The notes under the pieces were generated by a model. The model searched no databases, was not told the origin of the DNA, and worked only from the letters and a program-made list of their open reading frames with translations. Both the position numbers and the translations under genes were made by a program. A DNA stretch of 21,880 bases from a virus. This document shows, one piece after another, positions 5,888 to 16,000 of the stretch; position 1 is the stretch's first letter, and every line of letters begins with the position of its first letter. The stretch spans positions 1 to 21,880 of IMG/VR virus record IMGVR_UViG_3300032331_003056. The stretch is one strand, 5' to 3'.

Positions 5888-7705
5888 ATGGCGGAAAACC
5901 AAAATTTAGATAACGAAAAAAGTGGTGTTACGGGTATTACTGATGCCGTTAAAGAAGCTCTTAAACCTATTCAGACCTTAAGTGAAGCATTAGGTTTGAT
6001 GGTTGCACATGCAGATAAACTTAATAAAAGTTTTGGTTTAAGTAGGGCAAGAATTGAGGAGATGAAAATCGCCTTTACGGACTCAGCTGCAGGTGTTGAA
6101 AAATTAGGTGGGACTTTAGATGATGTTTCAAATACAATTATAGAAATTGCTAACGCATCAAATAGAAATGTTATTGAAAATGAAAAAGTTATTAGTCAAT
6201 TATATGCCGCGTCAAAAGTTGTGGGTGTTAGTGCAGAAAAATTAGTTGATAATTTTAAAGATGTTGGATATGAAACATCTCAAATTGGGCCAAATTTATC
6301 AAAATCTATAGAATACATCCAAAGTGTTGGGTTAAATGCGTCGTCAGTAATGAAAGATGTTTCGGCCAACATGGAAAAAATGAATCGTTATCAATTTGAA
6401 GGCGGTGTTTCTGGATTAGCCAAAATGGCTGCACAAGCGTCAATGTTAAGATTTGACATGAAAGAAACGTTTGGATTTGCAGATAGAATGTTAACACCTG
6501 AGAATGCGATTAACATGGCGTCCGCATTTCAGAGACTAGGTGTAACCGCTGGAAATTTAGTTGACCCGTTTGTATTAATGAATCAATCTATTAATGACCC
6601 AACAGGTTTACAAAACAGTTTAGCAAGATTAGGTCAAGAGTTTACATACTTTGATGAAGAAACAAAATCATTTAAAATAAATCCTCAAGGAGTTTTAACT
6701 CTTAGACAAATGGAAGAAGAGGCTAATTTGACTGCAGGTTCATTAAGTAAATCTGCGTTAGCCGCGGCTGATTTGGACAAAAGATTATCAACTGTTAGTG
6801 CCGCAGGTCTTAGTTTTAAAAGTGAGGAAGACAAACAATATCTTGCAAACATTGCCAAAATGGGTGAAGGCGGTGAATATGAAGTTACATTAAACGACGG
6901 TACTAAAAAAGAATTACAAAACCTTAACCAAGAAGAGTTTGATGAATTAATTCAACAACAAAAAGATGCACCAAAAACAGTTGAAGACATTCAACGAAGT
7001 CAATTAAGTGCTCTACAAAGTATTGCTGGTGATATGAAAGCAATGGTTGATGCTGGTAAATTTGGAGTTGTTTCAACTAAGGAGGTTAGTACTAATATTG
7101 AAGGTTTAAGAAATATTTTCACTAAATTTGCAGATGTATCACAAAAATCAGTACCAAAAACACCTGAAGTTAGAAAAAGTGTTAGTGAGTATATTGGTGA
7201 AATGAAAGAATTATTTAGTGAAGGGCAAAAAGGAGCTATTACATCAAAAGATTTAGTTAATAATTTTAAAAATATTCAAGAAGGTTTATTAAAAAAAGGT
7301 GAGAGTTTAGATGGTGATTCATTTAGTGCCATAAAAGAACTTCTTAAAGAAACCGCATCAAGCCTTAAAGGAAAAAGTATGGTTGAAAATATGTTTAAAG
7401 ATAGTTTAGGAGATGGTTCAAAACTATCTTCAACATCAAAACCAAAAACAGAAACAACTGTAAGACCATTATCTAGAAGTGCGGTAATGGGTTCAGGAAC
7501 AAAACAAAAAGATTATTCTGAAAGTTCATCACAAACAAAACAAGTGAATGGACAAGTAGATTTTGGTGGAACAATTACCATTAAAGTAGATGCGCCTCCA
7601 GGTGTTAGTGAACAACAATTTAAAACTTATTTTGAATCAGATGAGTTTAAAAGGAAGGTTTACGAATACTATAATCAAAAAGCAAAAGAGTTAGAAAAAA
7701 GATAA
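5888..7705 (+). CDS. Probable tail tape measure protein (T4 gp29 position)
   Basis: Probable ruler and core of the tail tube, exposed to the gp26/gp51-like chaperone during assembly. It has 605 residues, close to T4 gp29 (590); at about 1.5 angstrom per residue this predicts a tail near 90 nm. The sequence is largely alpha-helical with small, repeated Ala/Ser/Lys/Glu-rich helices ('KPIQTLSEALGLMVAHADKLNKSFGLSRARIEEMK', split by turns) in residues 15-230. A Gln/Glu-rich helix follows around 360-400, then a Ser/Thr/Lys linker near 525-555. The C-terminus 'GTITIKVDAPPGVSEQQF' and a final charged helix form a separate small domain. No strong transmembrane segment is evident. The identification rests on position between the assembly gene and baseplate genes, length and helical character rather than on a diagnostic motif. 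Confidence 0.75.
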   Translation: MAENQNLDNEKSGVTGITDAVKEALKPIQTLSEALGLMVAHADKLNKSFGLSRARIEEMKIAFTDSAAGVEKLGGTLDDVSNTIIEIANASNRNVIENEKVISQLYAASKVVGVSAEKLVDNFKDVGYETSQIGPNLSKSIEYIQSVGLNASSVMKDVSANMEKMNRYQFEGGVSGLAKMAAQASMLRFDMKETFGFADRMLTPENAINMASAFQRLGVTAGNLVDPFVLMNQSINDPTGLQNSLARLGQEFTYFDEETKSFKINPQGVLTLRQMEEEANLTAGSLSKSALAAADLDKRLSTVSAAGLSFKSEEDKQYLANIAKMGEGGEYEVTLNDGTKKELQNLNQEEFDELIQQQKDAPKTVEDIQRSQLSALQSIAGDMKAMVDAGKFGVVSTKEVSTNIEGLRNIFTKFADVSQKSVPKTPEVRKSVSEYIGEMKELFSEGQKGAITSKDLVNNFKNIQEGLLKKGESLDGDSFSAIKELLKETASSLKGKSMVENMFKDSLGDGSKLSSTSKPKTETTVRPLSRSAVMGSGTKQKDYSESSSQTKQVNGQVDFGGTITIKVDAPPGVSEQQFKTYFESDEFKRKVYEYYNQKAKELEKR

Positions 7706-7732
7706 ATGTCTAACAAAAAAACACCATCAACC

Positions 7733-7739
7733 TATTTAT
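7733..7739 (+). promoter_or_regulatory. TATTTAT(T) element before the 1668-residue baseplate gene
   Basis: A one-base variant of the octamer (TATTTATT), followed by AATAAAAGTATAA and ending 14 bases before the ATG at 7754. Weaker than the exact copies, and TATTTATT also occurs inside a coding region near 16131. Confidence 0.3.
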
Positions 7740-7753
7740 TAATAAAAGTATAA

Positions 7754-10700
7754 ATGGGTAGTCCATTAGATTATATAAGCTCAGAAGGTTTTAGAAAAAA
7801 ACTAATAACAAGGAATTTAGTACCATATGCTAAGTCCCCTACCAAAGTTACGCCTCCAACAACTTATGAAGTAATTCAATCCGATTATTCTGTGGTTGAT
7901 AGTCCTGATGGTCTTATTGACACAACTTTTTTTGCGGACAAACAATACCCACTTAATAGATGGGGTAACGACGGAGGATACAAACAAGCACCTGATATTA
8001 GTGGAAACTTAAATACAATTTCAAATCAAGGTGAATATGGGCCTGGTCAACAAGATGCCCATATTATTGACCAAGCGGCACGTGCAGCATACACAGGTTT
8101 TGGTGGTATAGTTACACCCTATTTAGCACTTAATGCTTTTGGAGGGGCTACTTCAGGAACTTTATTAGATGCGGGTGATTTTATTACCACACTTGATACA
8201 ATTTCAAGTTCAATACCAGGTGGTATAAGACAATTATATAACAATCAACCTTACCCAACAACATTTAATCCTTCTTCATACACTCCATTATCAATTCTAT
8301 TAAATCCTGACCCAACAGGTAGTAATGGATTATTGAGTAATGATTCATTTATTGCTCGTTTAGGTGCGAAGACACTTAAAAGAGAATTTGAAGATAGAAT
8401 TGGTAGGGCTGTTATTAGAGAAACCATTGGTCGTGCTAACTTTTTAAATGTTAACAGTAGTACCAATCTTGTTAATATTCTAACAGGTAGAGTACCTTTA
8501 ATTGAACCTAACTATCAAATTACAGTACCGTCAAACCCATTAACCGCAGCTGCGGATTTTGGACTTAGATTGGCGGGTAGCGTTACACCTTTTTCATTAA
8601 TACCTGGTTCATACTTTGACCCAAATATTAATCCTGGTCAACCGACAACAATTGGACAATCGTTATTGGCTAACCCACTTGCGGCTGCTGGTAGTTTTGT
8701 TAGTAACTTATTAGGTGCTGGTAAAACAGGTACACAGATATTTTACAACAATACAGGTGCAGGACAAAAATCTATTTTATGGAAAAACATAAATTACAAT
8801 AGATATAAGCCAAACTATGATAGAACCTTACTTGATAGATTAGGTGGAGCTATTGTAGGTACAGAAACTAATAATTCAAATTTTTATGTAGGTTCAACAA
8901 GTTCTGACCCTTCAAGAGTGTTCTCACCAAGTAGAGCTTTACCTGTAGATGCATTTGGTAACGAACAACAATCACCTGTATATGGTCCATCTGAATTGGC
9001 CCAACTATATGAGGGTCCAAGTAAAGAAATCCGTTTAGGGGCTAATGGACCTACCTATAGTAATGGTGGTGGTATTGAAGGTGGATTCACTTGGGTGTCT
9101 CCAAAATACAAAGGTAATGCTGGTAAGAAAGTTGGTATTGGTGGTGAGATTATGGGTCAAGACCAAGACTTTAAACCATCGTCATACAACTCAACTGAAT
9201 CAACCGAAAGAAAATTCAAACAAGGTTCAATCCTTGACGACACCCAAAGAATTATTGATAGTCAACCACAAGGCGGTAAAAGACTACAACATGTTGGTAA
9301 TGCCATAGACCAAGTTAGTAAAGTATTCCATGATGGATATAAAGAAATGACTAAAGGCTCAAGGGTAATTAAATATACTGGCTCTATTGGACAAGAAGTC
9401 GGAACTGAGTATTGTAGAGTTTTTGCCAAAGATATTCCATATCTTCAATATAACGACCTTCAAAAGACAGATGGTATTGTAACTGAAGGTAGAAGATTTT
9501 CATATTCTGTCTTAGATAAGACATATAATCTTAATATTGCACCAAACAAACAAGAAGGTGGACAAGATTCAACAAATATAATTGGAAGTTATAATAACGC
9601 ATATGCTAAAAAATATATGTTTTCTATTGAAAATTTGGCTTGGGCAACTTCAAACTCACCAGGATTTGCTGTTGCGGATTTACCTGTTTGTGAACGAGGA
9701 CCAAACGGAGGTAGGGTTATGTGGTTCCCACCTTATGGTTTAACGTTTAGTGAGACGGTTCAAGCCAATTGGAACGGTAATGAATTTATAGGTAGACCAG
9801 AACCAATATACACTTATAAGAATACAAATAGAAGTGGTAGTTTAACTTGGAAAATAGTTGTTGACCATCCATCTGTTTTAAATGTTATTGTTAATAAAGT
9901 ATTGGCTAATGAAACAAATAAAGTTAGGGTTGATAGTATTTTGGAATCGTTTTTTGCTGGATGTAGAAAATATGATTTATATGAACTTGCAAAAAAATAT
10001 TATACAATATCACCTAATGATTTATTTGATATACAACAGGCCATTTCATCAAAAGAATTAACAAGAGAACAATTAGAATATACTATTAGTACAATCAAAA
10101 CAACTCCTGAGTTATCAAGTGATACAGGAAGTGGAGGTTCTCCTGAATCAACACTTGAGTCGTTTGAAAACTTTAGTTTTTATTTTGATAACGACCAACC
10201 AAAAACGCTTAATCAATCTTTTATTCCACTGTATGATGCTTATCTTTTAGAAAGAAGTAATTATCAAAAATTATCGCCAACCACATCTGGTCAAACATCT
10301 TCATTTTTTGATAGTGTGGTTATATCTAACAAACAAAAACTTGCTGAGTTAATTGACGAGTTAGATAAACAATTTACAAACAACTCTGAAGGAACTGTTA
10401 CAATTACACTTAATAGTAGTACTTCACCTGCGGCCAAACAGGCATATAACGATAAATTATCCGAAAGAAGAATTGATTCTGCAGCGATATTCATCACAGG
10501 TAACACTAAGATGAAAAAATATGTTGATGAAAAAAGATTACTTGTTAAAGTTGGAGCTGCGTTAGGTGAAAAGGGTCAAGCAATGAAGTACGATGAAAAA
10601 ACTAAAACCTTTGTTCCAAATAGTAGTGTTTCTTGTGGTGATGGTGATGGAGCTGACAGTCAAGCATTAAATAAAGAAATTTATACAACAAATGCAATGG

Positions 10701-12760
10701 CTTGTAGAAGAGCGTACATTTCTAATATACAGTCAACATTAAAAGCTCCAAAGGCGGTAGAACCACCGAAAAAAACAACGGTAATAACAGGTAATGTTGT
10801 TACAAAGACAGAAACAAAACCCGTTCCTGAAACTAAAATAGTTAATAAAGATAATATAAGTAAAAGAATTTTACGTTCTTTATTATCAGAATGTGATTAT
10901 TTTGAAACAATTAAAGAAGAAACTCCAATGGTTTATGATAACCTTAAGGATAAATTAAAATTCTTCCAACCAGCATTCCACTCAATTACACCTGAAGGTC
11001 TTAACTCAAGATTAACTTTCTTACAACAATGTATGAGACCTGGTGATACAATACCAACAATCAAAACAATTAATGGGGCTGCAACACCTGTTTATAATGA
11101 CGCAACAAACACATCTTTTGGGGCACCACCAGTTTTAATTTTAAGGGTTGGTGATTTTTATAATACTAAGATAATTCCAAATAACTTATCCATTCAGTAT
11201 GAAAATTTAGATATAAATCCTGAAGGTATTGGGGTTCAACCTATGATTGCCAATGTTACTCTAACATTTAATTTTGTTGGTGGTAGTGGATTAAAAGAAT
11301 CTGTGGATAAATTGCAAAATGCGTTAACATTTAACTATTATGCTAATACTGAAATATATGATGATAGGGCAGACGCAACTGATTTAAGTTATAAAGTTAT
11401 TGACGCCCAATTCCTAAAATTGGCACCAAGCAATGTTGGACCTCCAACAATTAACCAAACAACACCAAACAATGGTCAAAGTAATGACAAACCAATTGGT
11501 ACTGTTATGGTTAACGGTGTTAGTGCAGGCACAATTAATTATACTGAATTTATGGATAAAGTTGTGGTAGAGACACAATCATATTTTACAAACGTAGTTA
11601 ATAAAAATAAAGAAACCGTTAATCAATATAACAATGCTGTTCGTCAACAATGGATGATGGAAAGAACTTATCAAAATGGTAAGTTTGAAATAACCAAAGA
11701 CACCGATAGTGTATTATTTGGTAAACCATATAATTTAGAAAAGAGAACCGACGAAATATTTGAACAATTATTTAAAGACATTAAAAAAGGTAATGAAGGG
11801 TTTATTGAATTCATTTCATTAAGTACGTATGATTTTACTAAACGTCTTATAGACCAAGTTCAAGAAAACTATTCAAACTATGTTAAAAACAAGAGGTCAT
11901 CATTCCAAAGTGCTGTAACCAACATAACAAATGGTATGGTATCAGTACAACAAAGTTATATTGGGTATATTGGTAGAATAAATACCATCACATATAATGT
12001 TCCCGCTTATGCAAACACAGGTACTGATGGTTATCAAATAAAAGATGGTAAAGTTAATTCTTATATTATATCAGGTACAACAGAGATAGACCCAAGTTCA
12101 AAAGACGTTACAAATACTTTAGACGAGTTAAAGAAAGATGTACTTAAAATTAAAACAGATATTGATGCGTTTAACGCTGTAATATGGAAACCAACAGACC
12201 TTACTTTTAGTGACGGTAAAACTTATACAGGTGTTTTAGTTTTTGAGCCAAACTATAAATTTCCTGTAGAACAAGTGTTTACTCCTTTTAGTAAAAAACC
12301 ACAATTTGATAGTACTAATGGTTATACGTTTAGACGAGTTTATATGATTGTTTCAGATGATGTTACCGATAGTAAAAAATACGAAACATTTAAAAATGCC
12401 TTAATTGGTAATATACTTAGTAATAATACTTTAATGAGCAAAAATCAAACCAGTATTAGTGATGTGTTTGACGAGTATTGGCAAAAAACTGTAAAACCAA
12501 TATTTGAAGAAGAAAACAATATTACTAAAGCGTTTATTGAAAATGTGGAAAAAGAAAAATTAAAAGATTTCTTAAAATATACCCCATTTAATCTTAAGAA
12601 GAAAAGGGCGTTTACGTATACAACAGAGAATGCGAATACTGAAGCACAACAAAAATTAATAAAAGGTTTAGGTTGGATTGAAAACCAAAATACAAATAAT
12701 AAGACGTGGAATGATGAAAATCCAGCAAACGTATTTATATCTAAAGCAAAACTTAACTAA
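7754..12760 (+). CDS. Very large baseplate protein with two tube-initiator-like regions
   Basis: Structural protein of 1668 residues in the place where T4 has gp48 and gp54, the small proteins that cap the hub and start the tube. Two regions look like tail-tube-type domains. The first, about residues 617-710, holds 'MWFPPYGLTFSE' and 'FIGRPEPIYTYKNTNRSGSL', the 'GRPEP-Y-Y' pattern common in tube-initiator proteins. The second, about 1124-1207, holds 'PPVLILRVGDFY' and 'INPEGIGVQPMIANVTLTF'. Residues 1-470 are rich in Gly, Asn, Pro and Ser; 490-600 hold an apparently well-ordered block ('HVGNAIDQVSKVF', 'GTEYCRVFAKDIPYL'). The C-terminal part (about 1250-1650) is charged and helical. Its stop codon overlaps the next start (TAATG), so the next gene is translationally coupled. 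The functional call is an inference from context and these patterns. Confidence 0.6.
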   Translation: MGSPLDYISSEGFRKKLITRNLVPYAKSPTKVTPPTTYEVIQSDYSVVDSPDGLIDTTFFADKQYPLNRWGNDGGYKQAPDISGNLNTISNQGEYGPGQQDAHIIDQAARAAYTGFGGIVTPYLALNAFGGATSGTLLDAGDFITTLDTISSSIPGGIRQLYNNQPYPTTFNPSSYTPLSILLNPDPTGSNGLLSNDSFIARLGAKTLKREFEDRIGRAVIRETIGRANFLNVNSSTNLVNILTGRVPLIEPNYQITVPSNPLTAAADFGLRLAGSVTPFSLIPGSYFDPNINPGQPTTIGQSLLANPLAAAGSFVSNLLGAGKTGTQIFYNNTGAGQKSILWKNINYNRYKPNYDRTLLDRLGGAIVGTETNNSNFYVGSTSSDPSRVFSPSRALPVDAFGNEQQSPVYGPSELAQLYEGPSKEIRLGANGPTYSNGGGIEGGFTWVSPKYKGNAGKKVGIGGEIMGQDQDFKPSSYNSTESTERKFKQGSILDDTQRIIDSQPQGGKRLQHVGNAIDQVSKVFHDGYKEMTKGSRVIKYTGSIGQEVGTEYCRVFAKDIPYLQYNDLQKTDGIVTEGRRFSYSVLDKTYNLNIAPNKQEGGQDSTNIIGSYNNAYAKKYMFSIENLAWATSNSPGFAVADLPVCERGPNGGRVMWFPPYGLTFSETVQANWNGNEFIGRPEPIYTYKNTNRSGSLTWKIVVDHPSVLNVIVNKVLANETNKVRVDSILESFFAGCRKYDLYELAKKYYTISPNDLFDIQQAISSKELTREQLEYTISTIKTTPELSSDTGSGGSPESTLESFENFSFYFDNDQPKTLNQSFIPLYDAYLLERSNYQKLSPTTSGQTSSFFDSVVISNKQKLAELIDELDKQFTNNSEGTVTITLNSSTSPAAKQAYNDKLSERRIDSAAIFITGNTKMKKYVDEKRLLVKVGAALGEKGQAMKYDEKTKTFVPNSSVSCGDGDGADSQALNKEIYTTNAMACRRAYISNIQSTLKAPKAVEPPKKTTVITGNVVTKTETKPVPETKIVNKDNISKRILRSLLSECDYFETIKEETPMVYDNLKDKLKFFQPAFHSITPEGLNSRLTFLQQCMRPGDTIPTIKTINGAATPVYNDATNTSFGAPPVLILRVGDFYNTKIIPNNLSIQYENLDINPEGIGVQPMIANVTLTFNFVGGSGLKESVDKLQNALTFNYYANTEIYDDRADATDLSYKVIDAQFLKLAPSNVGPPTINQTTPNNGQSNDKPIGTVMVNGVSAGTINYTEFMDKVVVETQSYFTNVVNKNKETVNQYNNAVRQQWMMERTYQNGKFEITKDTDSVLFGKPYNLEKRTDEIFEQLFKDIKKGNEGFIEFISLSTYDFTKRLIDQVQENYSNYVKNKRSSFQSAVTNITNGMVSVQQSYIGYIGRINTITYNVPAYANTGTDGYQIKDGKVNSYIISGTTEIDPSSKDVTNTLDELKKDVLKIKTDIDAFNAVIWKPTDLTFSDGKTYTGVLVFEPNYKFPVEQVFTPFSKKPQFDSTNGYTFRRVYMIVSDDVTDSKKYETFKNALIGNILSNNTLMSKNQTSISDVFDEYWQKTVKPIFEEENNITKAFIENVEKEKLKDFLKYTPFNLKKKRAFTYTTENANTEAQQKLIKGLGWIENQNTNNKTWNDENPANVFISKAKLN
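12732..12739 (+). promoter_or_regulatory. TATTTATA element inside the 3' end of the 1668-residue gene
   Basis: An exact octamer, followed by TCTAAAG, 20 bases before the ATG of the gp53-like gene. It lies in coding sequence (reading 'VFISK'), so it may be chance, but its spacing matches that before the tape measure gene almost exactly. Confidence 0.3.
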
Positions 12761-13083
12761 TGGCATATCAATATTGGAATAGATATAGTGAATTTTTAAT
12801 TAATGGTGAACAGACCGTTGTACCTTTTGTGCCAATTCCACAAAAAACTACTGACAAAACTTACATTTACAAAGTTGGTAGAAGTAGATTGGATATAGTT
12901 TCTCAAGAATTTTATAATTCACCATATTTTGGATGGTTAATATTACAGGCAAACCCTGAATTTGGAGGTTTAGAAAATTATATATATGATGGTGCTATAT
13001 TGATTATTCCGTATCCACTACTACCTTCATTACAGGATTATAAAGCTTCATTGGCAAATTATTTTTATTATTATGGCAGGTAA
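12760..13083 (+). CDS. LysM-like baseplate protein, T4 gp53-type
   Basis: A small baseplate component of 107 residues. Residues 30-86 read like a LysM-type fold: 'YIYKVGRSRLDIVSQEFYNSPYFGWLILQANPEF' (two strands around two helices, split here) and then 'DGAILIIPYPL', where the 'G--L-IP' end is typical of LysM. T4 gp53, a baseplate wedge protein, contains such a domain, though it is longer (196 residues); P2-type phages have a short LysM tube-associated protein, which is the main alternative. In phage tails these domains generally act in protein-protein contacts rather than in peptidoglycan binding. The start overlaps the previous stop by one base, and its end overlaps the next gene by 11 bases, so all three are probably translated from one message in a fixed ratio. 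Confidence 0.7.
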   Translation: MAYQYWNRYSEFLINGEQTVVPFVPIPQKTTDKTYIYKVGRSRLDIVSQEFYNSPYFGWLILQANPEFGGLENYIYDGAILIIPYPLLPSLQDYKASLANYFYYYGR

Positions 13084-16000
13084 TGTACAAGGTGACAACA
13101 GTGGTAATGTTTTGGTTGAGTTTGATTACAATAATATTATTGTAGTTGACCCCAACAAAACCATTGATGCGCTTGGGAATATTCGTGAAAGGTTGGTTGA
13201 CCATGAGAATTTAGTAATGTATGTTAATCTTGAGGCTGAAGTTGTGCCAAGAACTAAACTATCTGTGGGTGGTAGCCCTGAAGATAGGATTAGAACTATT
13301 TCAGTTGCTAAAATGAACTTCTTAAGACCAACTGAAGAAACATTTTTGACAACAGGATACTATGATGAATTAACGGGTAAAAATGCGAAGAATGGTTTAG
13401 GAGTAAACCAAATGCAAGAAGAAATTATTGACCCAAAAAACGGTACTAAACCATACTCAAAAATGACAGTAACAGACCCAGGAGGTAAAGCAACCGACAA
13501 TGGGTTATTGGGTATTACAAGTATTAGTATAAAAACAAGTACATCGTTTATACCACAAGTATCAATGACTCTTGAAGACATTCAAGGAAGGGCGTTATTT
13601 CAATTAGGGGATAATTCACCATATTCGGCGTTTTTTAATTTACCATATTGTCCATTTTATTTAACACTTAAGGGTTATTATGGTCAAGCGATTAGATACC
13701 AGTTAAATTTAAAAACATTTAACGCAAGATTTAATAGCTATAGTGGTAACTATTCAGTTCAGTTAGAATTTGTTGGTTATAAATTTAACATTTTAAATGA
13801 AGTGTCAATGGGCAACTTACTTGCTGCTCCACACATGTACAGTACTACGTTTAACGTTTCAAAATCTCCAACATCACCTGAAGGAGGAACAAATAAATCT
13901 ATTGAATCTCAATCAAAAAGTAATGTTGTTTCAAAAGAATCTACAATATCAACGGATAATGTTTCTACTGAATTAGTCACTGAACGAGGATATCAAAAAA
14001 TACTTGAAGTTTATAGTGAGTATAAAGCTAAAGGGTTGCTTAGTCCAGACTTTCCTGAATTTACACTTGCTCAATTAATGAATAAACTTTTAAATTTTGA
14101 AAATTTAATTGCCGAAAAATATACCAAAGCAGATGTTGAACCTTTAACAAACATTAGAAATTATAAAGAAACTTTAAAAAATTATTACAATAAAGTTTAT
14201 GGTAATAAAGATTCTTGGTTTAACACTTATTTAAATTCAAAACCAATAATTCTACAAGGAACAGGACAAGAAGTTTATAATTTTAAACAAGAATTTTTAG
14301 ATAACCCAACAAAGAGAGCCGAAGCGGTTAGTTTTTTAAGTGCGTACACAATTGATTTTAACGCTCTGTTGGCAGAAAACCCAACTTTAGGTGTTGCGGG
14401 TAAAACACCAATTAAAAATAGTATTACTTTTAATACTATGACTAAACAAGTTGCGTTAACCGATATAAATTTAGTAAAAACCACAACATATCAAACAGGT
14501 AAGTTATTACCAACAACTGCGGATACTGAATCAATGCAATCAATATTACAAAAAGCATTGAAACCATCTTTTGAAAAAAGCAGTATTGATACAAGATTTG
14601 AAAATTTATATGGGTTTCTAATTAATCCACCACTTTATACTTTTGATGATTTTAAAAATCTGTTGTCTAAGATGGAAACACAGGCGAATCAAAAATTATC
14701 AGAATTTGAGACGGCTTTAACAAGTGAATTATCAAAAAAAATACAAGAAAAAGTAGGGTTTAGTCCAACCGTTAGAAATATATGTGCGGTAATTATGGCG
14801 TCTGCAGAAGGATTTATTCGTTTATTAGATGATGTTCACACAAACGCTTGGAATGTAAAATATGACCCAGTTAGAAAAAACGCAATATTAAATAATCCGT
14901 CTTCCGCTCCTGGTACTGACACTGAAGGAGATGTTAAAATATCTCCAACGGCTGAAAGTTCTAATCAAGGATTGGTAAACGGACAAATACCAGTATATCC
15001 ATGGCCGCAATTTTTTGTTGAAACACCAGAAGATAAAAAAGGAAGGTTTCAATTAAAATATATTGCAGACCCATCTGTTGTTGATATGACAAAAGGTTTC
15101 TTATATGATAAATGGCCTGAGGTTGAGTTTGTTGAAGAATACATGAAAGGACTAACTCAAAAATTTAATCTACCCGTATCACAACCACCGATAGATAGTC
15201 AAGGAACAACAAATATTATTAATGTAAACGCTATTGAATATCCGTCAGAAGGTATTGCATATGCAAACAAAGAAGAGATTAAATTTTTCTACGAAATATG
15301 GGAAAGACAATTTTTAACTTCAAACTATTCAGGATTTATTAGGGCAAATAACAACCAAATAGACCAATTAACAAAGTTAATTGTAAGCGCCGAAACAAAT
15401 AATATTGTAACTAGTTTGGGTGTTAGCTCACCATTTTTAACTTTAAAACTTAAAAATTATGATATTACTGCTCAAAACTATCCTTCTTTTTTAGATAACA
15501 TTTCAAATCAAGGAACTGGTAGGTCGTATCAAGATTATATCAGAGATTTTTTTGTTACACCATATATTAGAAATCTAACGCAAAATTCTTTTAATATTTT
15601 AAGTTTAACTGATTTAGGTAAAGAACCTCAAACAAATACAAAGTCTGATGGGTTATTACAATTAGTTAAAAATGTAACTAATGAGCCAATAATTATTGAC
15701 ACATATCCATTTACAGACCCTACATGGGTTGCAACAAATATGGCAAATAGTGTTACTAATACTAAAAATTCTGTATATAATACAAACAAAGTACTAACGG
15801 TTTTTGAAGATAGAGATGTTATATCAAACTTTAATAGTGTTTATGATTACACTAAAAATAGACCTGTAACCAATTTTTCGTATTTAAAAGTTTCTAACCC
15901 AACAAACCAAATAACTTCAATAGGTTTAGACGGATTTTATCTTATAAGAAAAGACCCTACTTTTTTTGTACCAACTGAAGGGTATGTTAACTATATTTCA

